The notes under the pieces: model-generated
The model's database searches: none
Told to the model about the DNA's origin: nothing
Seen by the model: only the letters and a program-made list of their open reading frames with translations
Program-made: the position numbers and the translations under genes
Shown here: positions 33,055 to 42,974 of the stretch, in pieces
How the letters are laid out: every line of letters begins with the position of its first letter
How positions within the stretch are numbered: the first letter of the stretch is position 1
Origin: an uncultured Thiohalocapsa sp.
GTDB taxonomy: Bacteria; Pseudomonadota; Gammaproteobacteria; Chromatiales; Chromatiaceae
Direction: 5' to 3'
DNA length: 64,000 nucleotides
Assembly (NCBI RefSeq): GCF_913063425.1
Contig: NZ_CAJXYK010000019.1
Coordinates: 1 to 64,000, forward strand

Positions 33055-33090
33055 AAAAGCGGTCCGCCGGCCCGCGCCTGCCGGCGGACG
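33055..33090 (-). terminator. Rho-independent terminator after gmk
   Basis: Read leftward, GTCCGCCGGC pairs with GCCGGCGGAC around an 8-nt loop, and a short T-tract (CTTTTC) follows. It lies 33 bp past the gmk stop and should end the yicC-gmk transcript. Confidence 0.7.
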
Positions 33091-33122
33091 GCCATGCGGA
33101 CCGCAGCGCCTGTCGCAGCGGC

Positions 33123-33806
33123 TCAGTCCGCGCCGAGCATCGCCTTCAGCGCCGCGGCATGGCGCTCGGCCTGGCGCGGCTCGCGCAGGCGCTCGGCGGT
33201 GACGATGGCGCGCAGGTGGCCCAGGGCCTCGGCGAAGTCGTCATTGACCACCAGGTAGTCGTACTCCGCATGGTGACTCAGCTCATCGCGGGCCTGAGAC
33301 ATGCGCGCGGCAATAACGTCCTCGCTGTCCTTGCCGCGACCCCGCAGGCGCGACTCCAGCGCCGCCAGCGACGGCGGTGCGACGAAGATGCCGATGGCCT
33401 CCGGAAAGCGCGCACGCACCTGGCGCGCACCCTGCCAGTCGATCTCCAGCAGCAGATCGGCGCCGGCATCCAGACCCTCGCGCAGCGTCTTCGCCGCCGT
33501 GCCGTAGGCGTTGCCGAAGACCCGGGCGAACTCCACGAACTCGCCGGCCTCCGCCATGCGCTCGAAGGTCGGGGCATCGACGAAGTGGTAGTGCACGCCG
33601 TCCTCCTCGCCCTGGCGCGGGGCCCGGGTGGTGTAGGACACGGACAGCTGCAACGACGGCTCCACCTCCAGCAGCGCCTTCACCAGGCTGGTCTTGCCGG
33701 CACCGGACGGCGCGGAGACAACAAACAGCAGTCCGCGGTCGGCGCCTTGGGCGGCGTCGCGCCGGCGGGCGTCCGGCTGGGGCTTGGCGGTTTCCATCGG
33801 CGGCAT
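33123..33806 (-). CDS. gmk: Guanylate kinase
   Basis: Phosphorylates GMP to GDP with ATP. The 227-residue product has the P-loop SAPSGAGKTS, the GMP-binding SVSYTTRAPRQGEEDGVHYH, and LLEIDWQGARQVR. A 25-residue polar leader precedes the P-loop, longer than usual. The ATG at 33806 has GGAG 8 nt upstream; a GTG at 33815 overlaps the yicC stop and an ATG at 33797 is also possible. Downstream of yicC and probably coupled to it; a terminator follows. Confidence 0.95.
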   Translation of the reverse strand: MPPMETAKPQPDARRRDAAQGADRGLLFVVSAPSGAGKTSLVKALLEVEPSLQLSVSYTTRAPRQGEEDGVHYHFVDAPTFERMAEAGEFVEFARVFGNAYGTAAKTLREGLDAGADLLLEIDWQGARQVRARFPEAIGIFVAPPSLAALESRLRGRGKDSEDVIAARMSQARDELSHHAEYDYLVVNDDFAEALGHLRAIVTAERLREPRQAERHAAALKAMLGAD

Positions 33807-33811
33807 GTCGG

Positions 33812-34678
33812 TCACTCCAGATTCTGCACCTGCTCGCGCATCTGCTCGATGAGCACCTTCATCTCCACAGCGGCATGGGTGGTCTCGGCGTCGGCGGATT
33901 TGGAGCTCAGGGTGTTGGCCTCGCGGTTGAGCTCCTGCATCAGGAAGTCCAGGCGCCGGCCGACCGGCGCGTCGCCCGCGAGGGTCTTGCGGACCTCCTC
34001 CACATGCACCGACAGGCGGTCCATCTCTTCGTCCACATCGAGGCGCTGGGCGAGCAGGGCCATCTCCTGCTCCAGCCGCGCCGGATCGAGCTCGTCGAGC
34101 ACTTCCGTCAACCGCTCGCGGATGCGCGTGCGCACGCCCTCCAGCACCTGCGGCATGCGCTCGCGCACGTCGGCCACCAGGGCCAGGAGCTTGTCGCAGC
34201 GCTCCAGCAGCAGGGCTCTGAGTCGCTCGCCCTCGCGCTCGCGATGGGCCACCAGGCCGTCCAGCGCCTGATCCAGCAGCGCCAGGGCCGCGGCGGCGAC
34301 GGCGTCCGGGTCCTGCTCCGGCTCTTCCAGCAGCCCGGGCCAGCGCAGCAGGTCGAGCACATGCGGTGTGGCGGGCTCGCCGATGCGCGTGGCAATCTCG
34401 TCCGCGGCGTTCAGCACCTGCTCCAGCAGCCGACGGTTGACCTTGAGGCCGCCGGCGCTGTCCTGGCTCGGGACGAAGCGCAGGGTGCAGTCCACCTTGC
34501 CGCGGGCCAGGCGCGCACTCAGGCGCTCGCGCACCGGCGTCTCCAGCGCGCGCAGGTCCTCCGGCAGCCGGACATGGGGCTCCAGGAAGCGATGGTTGAC
34601 GGAGCGCAGCTCCCAGGTCAGCTCCCCCAGGTCCGTGCTGCTGTGCTCGCGGGCGAAGGCGGTCATGCTGCGGGTCAT
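33812..34678 (-). CDS. yicC: YicC/YloC-family endoribonuclease
   Basis: A 288-residue protein of the YicC family, recently described as endoribonucleases acting in RNA turnover. The N-terminus MTRSMTAFAR with ELRSVNHRFLE, and the C-terminal VGRRLDFLMQELNREANTLSSKS are the family signatures. Residues 90-230 are helical. The ATG at 34678 has GAGGTG upstream; an ATG three codons earlier is possible. The gene is usually found beside rph and gmk, as here. Confidence 0.93.
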   Translation of the reverse strand: MTRSMTAFAREHSSTDLGELTWELRSVNHRFLEPHVRLPEDLRALETPVRERLSARLARGKVDCTLRFVPSQDSAGGLKVNRRLLEQVLNAADEIATRIGEPATPHVLDLLRWPGLLEEPEQDPDAVAAAALALLDQALDGLVAHREREGERLRALLLERCDKLLALVADVRERMPQVLEGVRTRIRERLTEVLDELDPARLEQEMALLAQRLDVDEEMDRLSVHVEEVRKTLAGDAPVGRRLDFLMQELNREANTLSSKSADAETTHAAVEMKVLIEQMREQVQNLE

Positions 34679-34876
34679 AGGGCGCACCTCAGGTGTCGGC
34701 TGTGTGGCACACCCCGTGGGGGCGCGGTGCGGGACTCAAGCCGCTATCATACCGGGGATGCGCCGGCGCCTGCCCGGTCGTGTCCACCGCAATCCGGCGG
34801 CGCAGATCACGACCGCGGTGCGGCGGCCAGGCCAGGCCCGCCACAGCGCCCGAATCAGCCCACCACGAGGCCCCGC

Positions 34877-35767
34877 ATGGCACGTGCCCGCGACAGTCTG
34901 GAGCCCGGCACCGTCCTCGACTGCTACCGCGTGGTCGACACCATCGGCAAGGGCGGCTTCAGCCTCATCTACCTCGCCGAAAACGAGGAGACCGGCGACG
35001 AGGTTGTCATCAAGGAGTTCATGCCCAAGCGGCTCGCGCGCCGCCATGCCGACGGCCGCCTGCTGCCCGTGGACAACAAGCAGCGCGAGGCCCTGTACCG
35101 CAGCCGCCGGCTCTTCTTCCAGGAGGCCAAGGTCATGGCCTCGCTGGCACATCCGCACATCGTGGCGGTGCTGAACCTCATCATGCGCAACGACACGGGC
35201 TACATCGTGATGCAGCACGAGCGCGGCAGGAACCTGGGCCAGTTCGTGCACGAGCGCGGCGGCGGCCTCAGCACCACGCTGATGAGCCGCATCTTCGTCC
35301 CGCTGCTGGACGCGCTCAACACCATGCACGCCAGGGCGATGCTGCATCTCGACGTGAAGCCCGGCAACATCCACCTGCGCAACGGCCACGACCCGCTGCT
35401 GCTGGACCTCGGCGCCGCGCAGGTGCTGACCATCGGCGGCAGCACCGCGAGCCATGTCATCACCGCGGGCTATTCGCCGCCGGAGCAGTACCGCCACGGC
35501 GGCAAGATCGGCCCCTGGACGGACGTCTACGCCGTCGGCGCCTCGCTGCGCTGCTGTATCGACGGCAAGACACCGCCGCCGGCGCCCGACAGGCTCGCGG
35601 ACGACACCCTGGTGCCGGCGTTGGAGCAGTATGCCAACACCTATCCGCACTGGCTGCTGGAGCTCATCGACCGCAGCATGTCGCTGGTGCCGGAGGAGCG
35701 CCCGCGCGACGCCGGCGAGATGTTGCAGACCATGCGCCACAACGCCGCCGTCGCCCAGGTCACCTGA
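34877..35767 (+). CDS. Eukaryotic-type serine/threonine protein kinase, kinase domain only
   Basis: A 296-residue protein that is almost entirely a Hanks-type kinase domain. The Gly-rich loop is [10 protein letters not shown] (23-32), the ATP lysine K46 is in VVIKEF and the alpha-C glutamate is near E83. The catalytic loop HLDVKPGN (157-164) has D159 and N164, and DLG (177-179) replaces DFG. The Arg of the HRD motif is Leu, so it is a non-RD kinase, usually without activation-loop control. No membrane or sensor domain is present. GAGG precedes the ATG at 34877. It sits between divergent yicC and downstream rph; no partner phosphatase is visible. Confidence 0.88.
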   Translation: MARARDSLEPGTVLDCYRVVDTIGKGGFSLIYLAENEETGDEVVIKEFMPKRLARRHADGRLLPVDNKQREALYRSRRLFFQEAKVMASLAHPHIVAVLNLIMRNDTGYIVMQHERGRNLGQFVHERGGGLSTTLMSRIFVPLLDALNTMHARAMLHLDVKPGNIHLRNGHDPLLLDLGAAQVLTIGGSTASHVITAGYSPPEQYRHGGKIGPWTDVYAVGASLRCCIDGKTPPPAPDRLADDTLVPALEQYANTYPHWLLELIDRSMSLVPEERPRDAGEMLQTMRHNAAVAQVT

Positions 35768-35811
35768 GCGCACCGCCACCGCCAGCAACCGAGCCCCGGA
35801 GGACCCAAGCC

Positions 35812-36525
35812 ATGCGCCCATCCCAGCGCGCGCCCGACGAGATGCGGGCGGTGCAGCTCACCCGCGGCTGGAGCCGGCACGCCGCCGGCTCCGTACTCAC
35901 CGAATTCGGCGCCACCCGGGTGCTCTGCACCGCAAGCGTGGAGGAGCGCGTGCCGCCCTTCCTGCGCGGTGCGGGGCAGGGCTGGGTGACGGCCGAGTAC
36001 GGCATGCTGCCGGGCTCCACCCATGAGCGCACCGCCCGCGAGGCGGCCCGCGGCAAGCAAAGCGGGCGCACGCTGGAAATCCAGCGCCTGGTGGGCCGCG
36101 CGCTGCGGGCGTCGATGGACCTGACGGCCCTCGGCGAGCGCACCATCACCCTGGACTGCGACGTGCTCCAGGCCGACGGCGGCACCCGCACCGCAGCCAT
36201 CACCGGTGCCTGGGTGGCACTGCATGACGCGCTGACGACCCTGCGCGACGCGGGTCAGCTGTCCACCTGGCCCCTGCACGGGCAGGTGGCCGCCGTCTCC
36301 GTCGGCATCTATGCGGGCACCCCGGTGCTGGACCTGGACTATGCCGAAGACAGCGCCGCCGAGACGGACATGAACGTCGTCATGGACGCCGCCGGCGGCC
36401 TGGTCGAGGTGCAGGGCACCGCGGAGGGCGCCGCCTTCTCGCGCGCGGAGCTGAATGCCATGCTGGACCTGGCCGGCGCCGGCATCACCCGGCTGGTGGC
36501 CGCGCAGCGGGCCGCGCTGGCCTGA
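35812..36525 (+). CDS. rph: Ribonuclease PH
   Basis: Phosphorolytic 3'-5' exoribonuclease that trims tRNA 3' ends. The 237 residues match the family: [40 protein letters not shown], then [18 protein letters not shown] and the late [21 protein letters not shown] lies upstream of the ATG at 35812. It begins a rightward group, rph-rdgB-yggS-proC-yggT-yggU, with small gaps. In gammaproteobacteria rph lies next to yicC, as here, with only the kinase gene between. Confidence 0.96.
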   Translation: MRPSQRAPDEMRAVQLTRGWSRHAAGSVLTEFGATRVLCTASVEERVPPFLRGAGQGWVTAEYGMLPGSTHERTAREAARGKQSGRTLEIQRLVGRALRASMDLTALGERTITLDCDVLQADGGTRTAAITGAWVALHDALTTLRDAGQLSTWPLHGQVAAVSVGIYAGTPVLDLDYAEDSAAETDMNVVMDAAGGLVEVQGTAEGAAFSRAELNAMLDLAGAGITRLVAAQRAALA

Positions 36526-36590
36526 TCGACCCTCGCCCTGCACCCCTCGCCCGCCAGCCCGCCGCCCCCGCGTCGCAACCGGAGCCGCAC

Positions 36591-37205
36591 ATGACCACCG
36601 CCCAACCCGACCGGATCGTGCTCGCCAGCAACAACCCGGGCAAGCTGCGCGAGATCGGCCGCCTGCTCGCCGACGCCGGCATGCAGGTGCTGCCGCAGCG
36701 CGATTTCGGCATCGGCGAGGCCGAGGAGACCGGCCTCACCTTCGTCGAGAATGCCATCCTCAAGGCGCGTCACGCCGCCGCCGGCAGCGGCCTGCCGGCC
36801 ATCGCCGACGACTCCGGCATCGAGGTGGATGCCCTCGACGGCGCCCCGGGCATCTACTCCGCCCGCTTCGCCGGCGCCGGCGCCGACGAGCAGGCCAACA
36901 ACGACAAGCTGCTGGCGGCGCTGGCGGAGGTGCCGGACGCCGCCCGCACCGCGCGCTATCGCTGCGTCATGGTCTATCTGCGCCATGCACAGGATCCCAC
37001 GCCCATCATCTGCCTCGGCACCTGGGAGGGGCGTATCCTGCGCGAGCCGCGCGGACACAATGGCTTCGGCTACGACCCGCTGTTCTTCGTGCCCACACAG
37101 GGCTGCGCCGCCGCCGAGCTGGACGCGGCCACCAAAGACCGTCTCAGCCACCGCGGCCAGGCGCTGCGGGCGCTGGTGGCGCAGCTGACGGCCGCGGCAG
37201 GTTAG
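36591..37205 (+). CDS. rdgB: XTP/dITP diphosphatase (RdgB/HAM1)
   Basis: House-cleaning pyrophosphatase that hydrolyses ITP, dITP and XTP to keep deaminated purines out of nucleic acids. The 204-residue product shows [17 protein letters not shown] at the N-terminus, [20 protein letters not shown] with the acidic metal ligands, and [14 protein letters not shown]. Start at 36591. It is 65 bp after rph. Confidence 0.96.
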   Translation: MTTAQPDRIVLASNNPGKLREIGRLLADAGMQVLPQRDFGIGEAEETGLTFVENAILKARHAAAGSGLPAIADDSGIEVDALDGAPGIYSARFAGAGADEQANNDKLLAALAEVPDAARTARYRCVMVYLRHAQDPTPIICLGTWEGRILREPRGHNGFGYDPLFFVPTQGCAAAELDAATKDRLSHRGQALRALVAQLTAAAG

Positions 37206-37327
37206 CGCGGGCTTGCGCCGGTGTGCCGCCGCGGCGGCCTGCCCGTCGCCATCAGGCCGTCATCAACGCCGGCATGCTCCCAGCCAAGACCCCCGCCACC
37301 GACACAGACCCGCCAACCCAAGCCGCC

Positions 37328-38047
37328 ATGCCCCCGCAGACCGACCTCAGTCGCACCATCGCCGACAACCTCGCCCGGGTGCGCGAGCGCATTGCCGACG
37401 CCGAGGCCCGCTATGGACGCCCGCCCGGCAGTGTGGCACTGCTCGCTGTCAGCAAGCGCCACGGCGCCGAGCGCATCCAAGCGGCCCACGCCGCCGGTCA
37501 GACGCTGTTCGGCGAAAGCTATGTCCAAGAGGCCCTGGACAAGCAGGCCGCACTGTCGGCGCTGCCGCTCGGCTGGCACTTTATCGGCCGGGTGCAGACC
37601 AACAAGACCCGGGACATCGCGGCCCATTTCGACTGGGTGCACGGGCTCTGCGAGCTCAAGCATGCACGCCGGCTCGGCGCCCAGCGCCCGGCAACCGCCG
37701 GCCCCCTGCCCGTGTGCGTGCAGGTGAACCTGAGCGGCGAGGCGAGCAAGGCCGGACTGCTGCCGGAGCAGGTGAGCGAGCTCCTGGATCAGTGCCGTGA
37801 CATCGCCGGCATCTCCGTGGCGGGGCTGATGACCCTGCCGGCACCCGCCGACGACCTCGCCGAGCAGCGCCGCCCCTTCGCGGCGCTGCGCGCCCTGCGG
37901 GATCGCCTGGCGACGCCGGCGCTGCCGCTCACGACCCTGTCCATGGGCATGACGGCGGACCTGGAAGCCGCCGTCGCCGAGGGCGCTACAATGGTGCGCG
38001 TGGGCACCGCCGTCTTCGGCCCCCGGCCGCCGGCGGGCGAGCGCTGA
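37328..38047 (+). CDS. yggS: YggS/PROSC-family PLP-binding protein
   Basis: A 239-residue single-domain TIM-barrel protein that binds pyridoxal phosphate and takes part in B6 homeostasis, without known catalytic activity. The PLP lysine lies in LLAVSKRHGAE. GESYVQEALDK, WHFIGRVQTNKTR and LSMGMTADLEAAVAEGATMV are conserved signatures. The ATG at 37328 gives the usual length; an ATG at 37274 would add 18 Pro/Thr-rich residues. The rdgB-yggS gap (122 bp) has no clear promoter, and neither start has a strong ribosome site. Neighbouring proC and yggT are typical. Confidence 0.93.
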   Translation: MPPQTDLSRTIADNLARVRERIADAEARYGRPPGSVALLAVSKRHGAERIQAAHAAGQTLFGESYVQEALDKQAALSALPLGWHFIGRVQTNKTRDIAAHFDWVHGLCELKHARRLGAQRPATAGPLPVCVQVNLSGEASKAGLLPEQVSELLDQCRDIAGISVAGLMTLPAPADDLAEQRRPFAALRALRDRLATPALPLTTLSMGMTADLEAAVAEGATMVRVGTAVFGPRPPAGER

Positions 38048-38190
38048 GACGGCGGCAGGCACCGCGGCGCGATTTGCGCGACGCGCACCGGCCGCAGCCA
38101 GGGCGCAGAGCGCAGCCGGCCGCCGCGCCCACTGCATCGGAAGATTTCCAAACCCAACCCCGAGCCACCACGCCGGAGGCCCACCACAGC

Positions 38191-39027
38191 ATGTCACTGA
38201 GTCAGACCCGCATTGCCTTCATCGGCGGCGGCAACATGGCGCGCAGCCTGGTCGCCGGGCTCATCGCCGACGGCCACGAGCCGGGCGCCCTCACCGTGAG
38301 CGACCCGCTCGCCGAGATGCGCAGCAAGCTCGCCGAGTCCTACGGCGTGCACACCAACGATGACAACGCCGCCGCCGTCGCCGCTGCCGACGTGGTGGTC
38401 CTGGCGGTGAAGCCGCAGGTGGCGCCCGGCGTCTGCCGGGCGCTGGCACCGCACCTGCCGCGGCCCGCGCCGCTGGTGATCTCGGTGATGGCAGGCGTCA
38501 CCGAGGCCGCCATCTGCGCCTGGCTCGGCGGCGAGACGGCGCTGGTGCGCAGCATGCCGAATACACCGGTGCTGGTGCAGTCGGGCGCCATCGGGCTGCA
38601 TGCGAATGCCGCGACCTCGCCGGCACAGCGCAATCTGGCGGAGGAGATCCTGCGCGCCGGCGGCCTCACGCGCTGGGTGGACGCGGAGACGGACCTGGAC
38701 GCCGTCACCGCCGTCTCCGGCAGCGGCCCGGCCTACTTCTTTCTGGTGATGGAGGCGCTGGAGCAGGCCGCCGTGGCAGAAGGCCTGGACGCGGAAACCG
38801 CCCGGCTGCTGGCCATCCAGACGGCGCTCGGCGCCGCGCGCATGGCGGTGGCGAGCGAAGAGTCGCCGGCGGACCTGCGCCGGCGCGTCACCTCACCCGG
38901 CGGCACCACCGAGCGCGCGCTGGGCGTGCTCGCCGACGGCGGCCTGGAGCCGCTCATGGCCCGGGCCGTCGCCGCCGCCCGCGCCCGGGCCGAGGAGCTG
39001 TCGCAACTGCTGGGAGCCGATGCATGA
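38191..39027 (+). CDS. proC: Pyrroline-5-carboxylate reductase
   Basis: Last step of proline synthesis, reducing pyrroline-5-carboxylate with NAD(P)H. The 278-residue protein has the Rossmann motif FIGGGNMARSLVAGL, the VRSMPNTP signature, and the C-terminal dimerisation motif DLRRRVTSPGGTTERAL. GGAGG precedes the ATG at 38191. The stop overlaps the yggT start by 4 bp, so the two are coupled. Confidence 0.97.
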   Translation: MSLSQTRIAFIGGGNMARSLVAGLIADGHEPGALTVSDPLAEMRSKLAESYGVHTNDDNAAAVAAADVVVLAVKPQVAPGVCRALAPHLPRPAPLVISVMAGVTEAAICAWLGGETALVRSMPNTPVLVQSGAIGLHANAATSPAQRNLAEEILRAGGLTRWVDAETDLDAVTAVSGSGPAYFFLVMEALEQAAVAEGLDAETARLLAIQTALGAARMAVASEESPADLRRRVTSPGGTTERALGVLADGGLEPLMARAVAAARARAEELSQLLGADA

Positions 39028-39599
39028 CCGAAGCCTACTTCACCAACCCGCTGATCTTCCTGGTCAAAACCCTGTTCGGGCTGTACATCGCCCTGGTGAT
39101 GATCCGCTTCCTGCTGCAATGGGCGCGGGCGGATTTCTACAATCCCGTGTCGCAATTCGTCGTCACCCTGACCTCGCCCGTGCTGCGCCCCCTGCGCAAG
39201 GTCATCCCGGGTTTCCGCGGGCTCGACATCGCCTCGCTGGTGCTGGCCTGGCTGCTGAAGGCGGTGGAGCTCGCCCTGCTGGCCCTGCTGTTCGGACTCG
39301 ACCGTAACCTGCTGCTGGCCCTGGCCTGGGCAATCCCGGCGCTGGTGGGGCTCGTCATCAGCATCTTCCTGTTCGCCATCCTCATCCGCGTCATTCTGAG
39401 CTGGCTGAATCCGGATCCCTTCAATCCGGCGGTGGAGCTGCTGAACCGACTGACGGACCCCATCCTGGAGCCTGCCCAGCGCCTGGTGCCCCCCATCAGC
39501 GGTATCGATCTGTCGCCGATGGTGGCGATGATCGCCCTGGTGCTGCTGCAGATGCTGCTGCTGCCGCCGCTGCGCGCCCTCACGGGCAGTCCGTTCTGA
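39024..39599 (+). CDS. yggT: YggT-family membrane protein
   Basis: A 191-residue inner-membrane protein made of two YGGT units, each with two hydrophobic helices and a conserved turn (first WARADFYNPVSQFVV with LTSPVLRPLR, second WLNPDPFNPAVELLN with LTDPILEPAQ). Function is not settled; roles in osmotic shock tolerance and cell shape have been proposed. The start overlaps the proC stop (ATGA). It is followed by yggU, the common order in gammaproteobacteria. Confidence 0.92.
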   Translation: MTEAYFTNPLIFLVKTLFGLYIALVMIRFLLQWARADFYNPVSQFVVTLTSPVLRPLRKVIPGFRGLDIASLVLAWLLKAVELALLALLFGLDRNLLLALAWAIPALVGLVISIFLFAILIRVILSWLNPDPFNPAVELLNRLTDPILEPAQRLVPPISGIDLSPMVAMIALVLLQMLLLPPLRALTGSPF

Positions 39600-39639
39600 T
39601 CCTGCGCGCGCCGCCGCCAGCGCGCCAGCCGGCATCGCC

Positions 39640-39948
39640 GTGAGCTGGTACCGCTGGCAGGGGGACACCCTGCGGCTCGCGCTGCGCGTGCAGCCCCGCG
39701 CACGGGAGGATGCCTTCGGCGAGCCCCTGGGCGAGGAGCTGCGGGTGCGCATCAAGGCGCCACCAGTGGACGGCAAGGCCAACGCCCGGCTGCTGGCGTT
39801 CCTCGCCCGCAGCTGCGCCGTGCCCAAAGGCCGTGTACGGCTGCTGAGTGGCGCACAGGGCCGCTCCAAGGTCGTGGCCATCGAGGCGCCGGTCGTCCTG
39901 CCTCCACCGTTGGCCGATTCTCGCACCGGCTCACGGGATACGGGCTGA
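39640..39948 (+). CDS. yggU: DUF167 family protein (YggU)
   Basis: A 102-residue small basic protein. RLALRVQPRAREDAF followed by IKAPPVDGKANARLLAFLA is the DUF167/YggU signature; RVRLLSGAQGRSKVVAIE completes the fold. Start is a GTG at 39640 (no ATG is available near), 40 bp after yggT. The C-terminal 20 residues are a low-complexity tail. Cellular role unknown. Confidence 0.9.
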   Translation: MSWYRWQGDTLRLALRVQPRAREDAFGEPLGEELRVRIKAPPVDGKANARLLAFLARSCAVPKGRVRLLSGAQGRSKVVAIEAPVVLPPPLADSRTGSRDTG

Positions 39949-40080
39949 AGCCCCGCTACAATACTGGGCAGCCGGCTGTTCGCAGTCGCGCAGACAGCGA
40001 CGCCGCCGATCGCAGCCGCCTTGCAGGCGTCGGCCGCGCGGCGCCCGGCCATGCACGCAGCGTAGACGGAGGCCGCCCCG

Positions 40081-42063
40081 ATGCCCTCGGGAGCCGCAAG
40101 CACAGAGCCCGCATCCTTGAAGGTGCAATTGGCGCTCCACGGCAAGTGGCGCGCTCGCGCCGTCCGTGCCGTGCATGACCTGCGGGCCTGGCTGCGCAGC
40201 GCCGGCGCCGGCACGCCCGAGGCGGACGCACGCCTGCGACGCGCGCTCACGGCCATCGAGGCGGACGGGCTGCGCATCGCCGTCGCCGGTGCCGAAGGGC
40301 GCGGCAAGACGGAGCTCATCAACGCGCTCTTCTTTGCCGACTTCGGCCGGCGGCTCATGCCGGTCACCGCAACGCGCAGCCTGTGCCCACTGGAGATCCG
40401 CTGGCAGCCCGGCGACGGCGATGCCTGTCTGCGCCTGCTGCCCATCGAGTACCAGGCGGACGACCTCTCCCTCGCCGAGCTCAGGGCGTCACCCGAGCGC
40501 TGGGTGCGGCTGCCCCTGCATCCGCAGGAGCCGGAGCAGATCAGCGCCACGCTCGCCGAGATCCACCGCACCAAGCCGCTGCCCGCCCCGCAGGCGGCGC
40601 GGCTCGGCCTGGCTGGAGATGCCACCGCCGGGGCCACCTGCGAGGTACCCTGCTGGCGCTACGCCGCACTGAGCTTTCCGCATCCCTTGCTGAAGAAGGG
40701 CTTGGTGCTGCTGGACCTGCCGGGTCTCGCCGCCACCGCCCGGGACGCGCTCCTGCAGCGCGAGCTGCTGGAGAACATCGATGCACTGGTGCTGACCATC
40801 GCCGCGGACCGCGGCGTCGAGGCCGATGACCTGACGCTGTGGCAGGACCATCTGCGGACCCTCGAGCCGCAGCCCGAGGTCACCCTCGTGGCCCTGACCC
40901 GCACGGACCTGCTCGGCCCCGACGGGCCCCAACGGGCCACGAAGATCGAGCGTCTGACGCACCATACCGCCACGGCGCTGGCGGTGGCGCGGGATGCAGT
41001 GCATGCCATCTCGGCACGGGAGGGTCTCGCCGCGAAGATCGCCGACAAGCCGGCTCGGCGCCGTGCAAGCGGCGTCGATGCGCTGGAGTCCCGGCTCGGC
41101 ACGCGCATCATCGGCGCCCAGCGCGAACGCTCGCGGGCCGTCGTGGAGGCGAGCATCGGCGAGCTGCTGCGGGCCGCGATGGCGCGCATCGGCGAGCGCT
41201 GCGCCCACACGGACGCCCGTGTGCGCGAGCTGGAAGCACTGGAAGCGCGCAGCGCAGACCTCGTTGCCCGCACGCTGGAGCGCACCCGCCGCGACGAGCA
41301 GACCTACGTGCAGAGCGTGCAGCAGGTGCAGCGCGCGCAGCGGCGCCTGCGCGAGCGCACTGCGCGCTGCCGCGGCCTCATTGCGAGCGACACCGGCGAG
41401 CACCTCATCGGCGGCGCCCAGGCGCGGCTTGCGGCCAGCTGGACCACGCTCGGCCTGCGCCGCGCCGTCTGCGCGCTGTTCACCGAGCTGCGGCTGGTGG
41501 TGGCACAGACCAGTACCGAGGCCGCCGCGGCCGCCGAGCAGGTGGATGCCACCTACACGCTGCTGCAGCGGACACTCGGCTTGGACGTGAAGCCGCCGCC
41601 CCCCTTCTCGGCGGCACGCTACCGCCACGAGATGGACCTGCTGCACGCAGAGGCGCTGCGCTTCGCCGCCGGCACAGAGCTGCTGTTCACGGAGCAGGGC
41701 ATGGCCATCCGCCGCCTGCGCCGCGGCCTGGTGCAGCGCGCCGGCGTGCTGCTGGAGCATCTGCGCGAGGACTGCGATGCCTGGCGCCGGGGTGCCCTGG
41801 CGCCGCTGGTGGCGGCGGTGGAAGGACGCAAGGTCCGGGCGGAGCGGCGCCTGGAGCGCTACCAGCGCGTCAAGCGCACACGGGAAGAGGCGCGGGCGGA
41901 GCGCACCGAGCTGACCCAACAGCGGGCGCGGCTGGCCCGTGAGCTGACGCTGCTGCGCAACATCCGCAATGCCCTCGACGACGACCCCGGCACCACGGCG
42001 CAGCGCCCGCCTTCACCCTACCTGGTGCGCAGTGACGGCGAGCCGGTGCGACGCTCCGGCTGA
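40081..42063 (+). CDS. Dynamin-like large GTPase
   Basis: A 660-residue protein. The P-loop AGAEGRGKTELINALF (69-84), the switch region LMPVTATRSLCP with a conserved threonine, the G3 motif LLDLPGLAATA near 220 and TRTD (G4-like) near 280 identify a dynamin-superfamily GTPase. Residues 350-640 are Arg/Glu-rich helices predicted to be coiled coil, as in the stalk of bacterial dynamin-like proteins. No transmembrane segment is evident, so membrane contact would be peripheral. Start ATG at 40081. A role in membrane remodelling or stress protection is inferred from the family. It converges on the TauE-like gene. Confidence 0.8.
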   Translation: MPSGAASTEPASLKVQLALHGKWRARAVRAVHDLRAWLRSAGAGTPEADARLRRALTAIEADGLRIAVAGAEGRGKTELINALFFADFGRRLMPVTATRSLCPLEIRWQPGDGDACLRLLPIEYQADDLSLAELRASPERWVRLPLHPQEPEQISATLAEIHRTKPLPAPQAARLGLAGDATAGATCEVPCWRYAALSFPHPLLKKGLVLLDLPGLAATARDALLQRELLENIDALVLTIAADRGVEADDLTLWQDHLRTLEPQPEVTLVALTRTDLLGPDGPQRATKIERLTHHTATALAVARDAVHAISAREGLAAKIADKPARRRASGVDALESRLGTRIIGAQRERSRAVVEASIGELLRAAMARIGERCAHTDARVRELEALEARSADLVARTLERTRRDEQTYVQSVQQVQRAQRRLRERTARCRGLIASDTGEHLIGGAQARLAASWTTLGLRRAVCALFTELRLVVAQTSTEAAAAAEQVDATYTLLQRTLGLDVKPPPPFSAARYRHEMDLLHAEALRFAAGTELLFTEQGMAIRRLRRGLVQRAGVLLEHLREDCDAWRRGALAPLVAAVEGRKVRAERRLERYQRVKRTREEARAERTELTQQRARLARELTLLRNIRNALDDDPGTTAQRPPSPYLVRSDGEPVRRSG

Positions 42064-42129
42064 CGCGCGACCGGCGCCGGGCGAATGAACGCCGGGACGA
42101 GCAGCAGCCCGGGCGTCCAGATGCGCATC

Positions 42130-42813
42130 TCAGGGTGCGACGACCTGCCACAGCGCCGCCAGCCCGAACCCCATCACCAGCAGGCCCGCCGTACGCCGCA
42201 GCCAGACCGCCGCCAGGTAACGCGACGCCAGGCCGGCGAGCAGCCCGATGCCCAGCAGATTCGGCAGCGTGCCGAGGCCGAACGCCAGCATCAGCAGCGC
42301 CCCTTGGACCGGCGAGCCGGTGCCGAGCGCGAGGATCAGCACGCTGTAGACGAGCCCGCACGGCAGCCAGGCCCAGACCAGCCCCACCGCCACCGCCTGC
42401 GTCCAGCTCCGGATCGGCAGCAGCCGGCGGCCGATGGGCTCGATGCGCCGCCAGAGCCCGGCACCGGCCCGCTCGATGACCGCAAGCCCCCGCCACCAGC
42501 CGCCGAGATACAGTCCGAGCGCAATCATCACGCACGCGGCGAGGGCGTAGAGCGCACGCTGCCCCCAGTACAGGAGACCGGCCTGCGCCAGCACCGCCCC
42601 GATGCCGCCCGAGATCGCACCGGCGAGGGCGTAGCCCGCCACCCGGCCCAGGTTGTAGCCGAACTGCAGCGGGAGCAGCCCGGCGAGGTCGCCGCGGCGC
42701 TCCGGCGCGATACCCAGCGTGAGCATGGACACCACGCCGCCGCACATGCCGACGCAATGCACGCCACCGAGCAGCCCGACGACGAAGGCCGTGGCAAGGG
42801 AGGTCAGCAGCAC
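42130..42813 (-). CDS. TauE/SafE (UreH-like) family membrane protein
   Basis: A 227-residue inner-membrane protein with about six hydrophobic segments. The N-terminal motif [16 protein letters not shown], holding a metal-ligand-like H/C/M/C cluster, and the later [19 protein letters not shown] are typical of the COG2836 group. That group is linked to copper or nickel handling and cytochrome oxidase assembly in proteobacteria. The start is a GTG at 42813 preceded by an A-poor region. The neighbours do not include cco or copper genes, so its role here is open. Confidence 0.85.
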   Translation of the reverse strand: MLLTSLATAFVVGLLGGVHCVGMCGGVVSMLTLGIAPERRGDLAGLLPLQFGYNLGRVAGYALAGAISGGIGAVLAQAGLLYWGQRALYALAACVMIALGLYLGGWWRGLAVIERAGAGLWRRIEPIGRRLLPIRSWTQAVAVGLVWAWLPCGLVYSVLILALGTGSPVQGALLMLAFGLGTLPNLLGIGLLAGLASRYLAAVWLRRTAGLLVMGFGLAALWQVVAP

Positions 42814-42974
42814 GTCAGGCCCCGTCTCGCGTTAGCATGCTGGCGATGGCCTGGGGTGCAGCGCCGCAGGCGCCGTCTCAGTCCGCGACATCGGGCCGCA
42901 AGCCGCTGAGCGGGCCGGCGGGAGCACCAGTACAGCGCAGCCCACCAGCCACCCCTGCGCCACGCACTCCTGCA

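Larger units (their letters stand above)
32712..33122. other. 411-bp gmk-rpoZ intergenic region
   Basis: Moving leftward from gmk it contains the gmk terminator (33055-33090), a dispersed repeat (32933-33005), and about 200 bp that should hold the rpoZ-spoT promoter. No ORF here looks real and no promoter is convincing. Confidence 0.5.
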
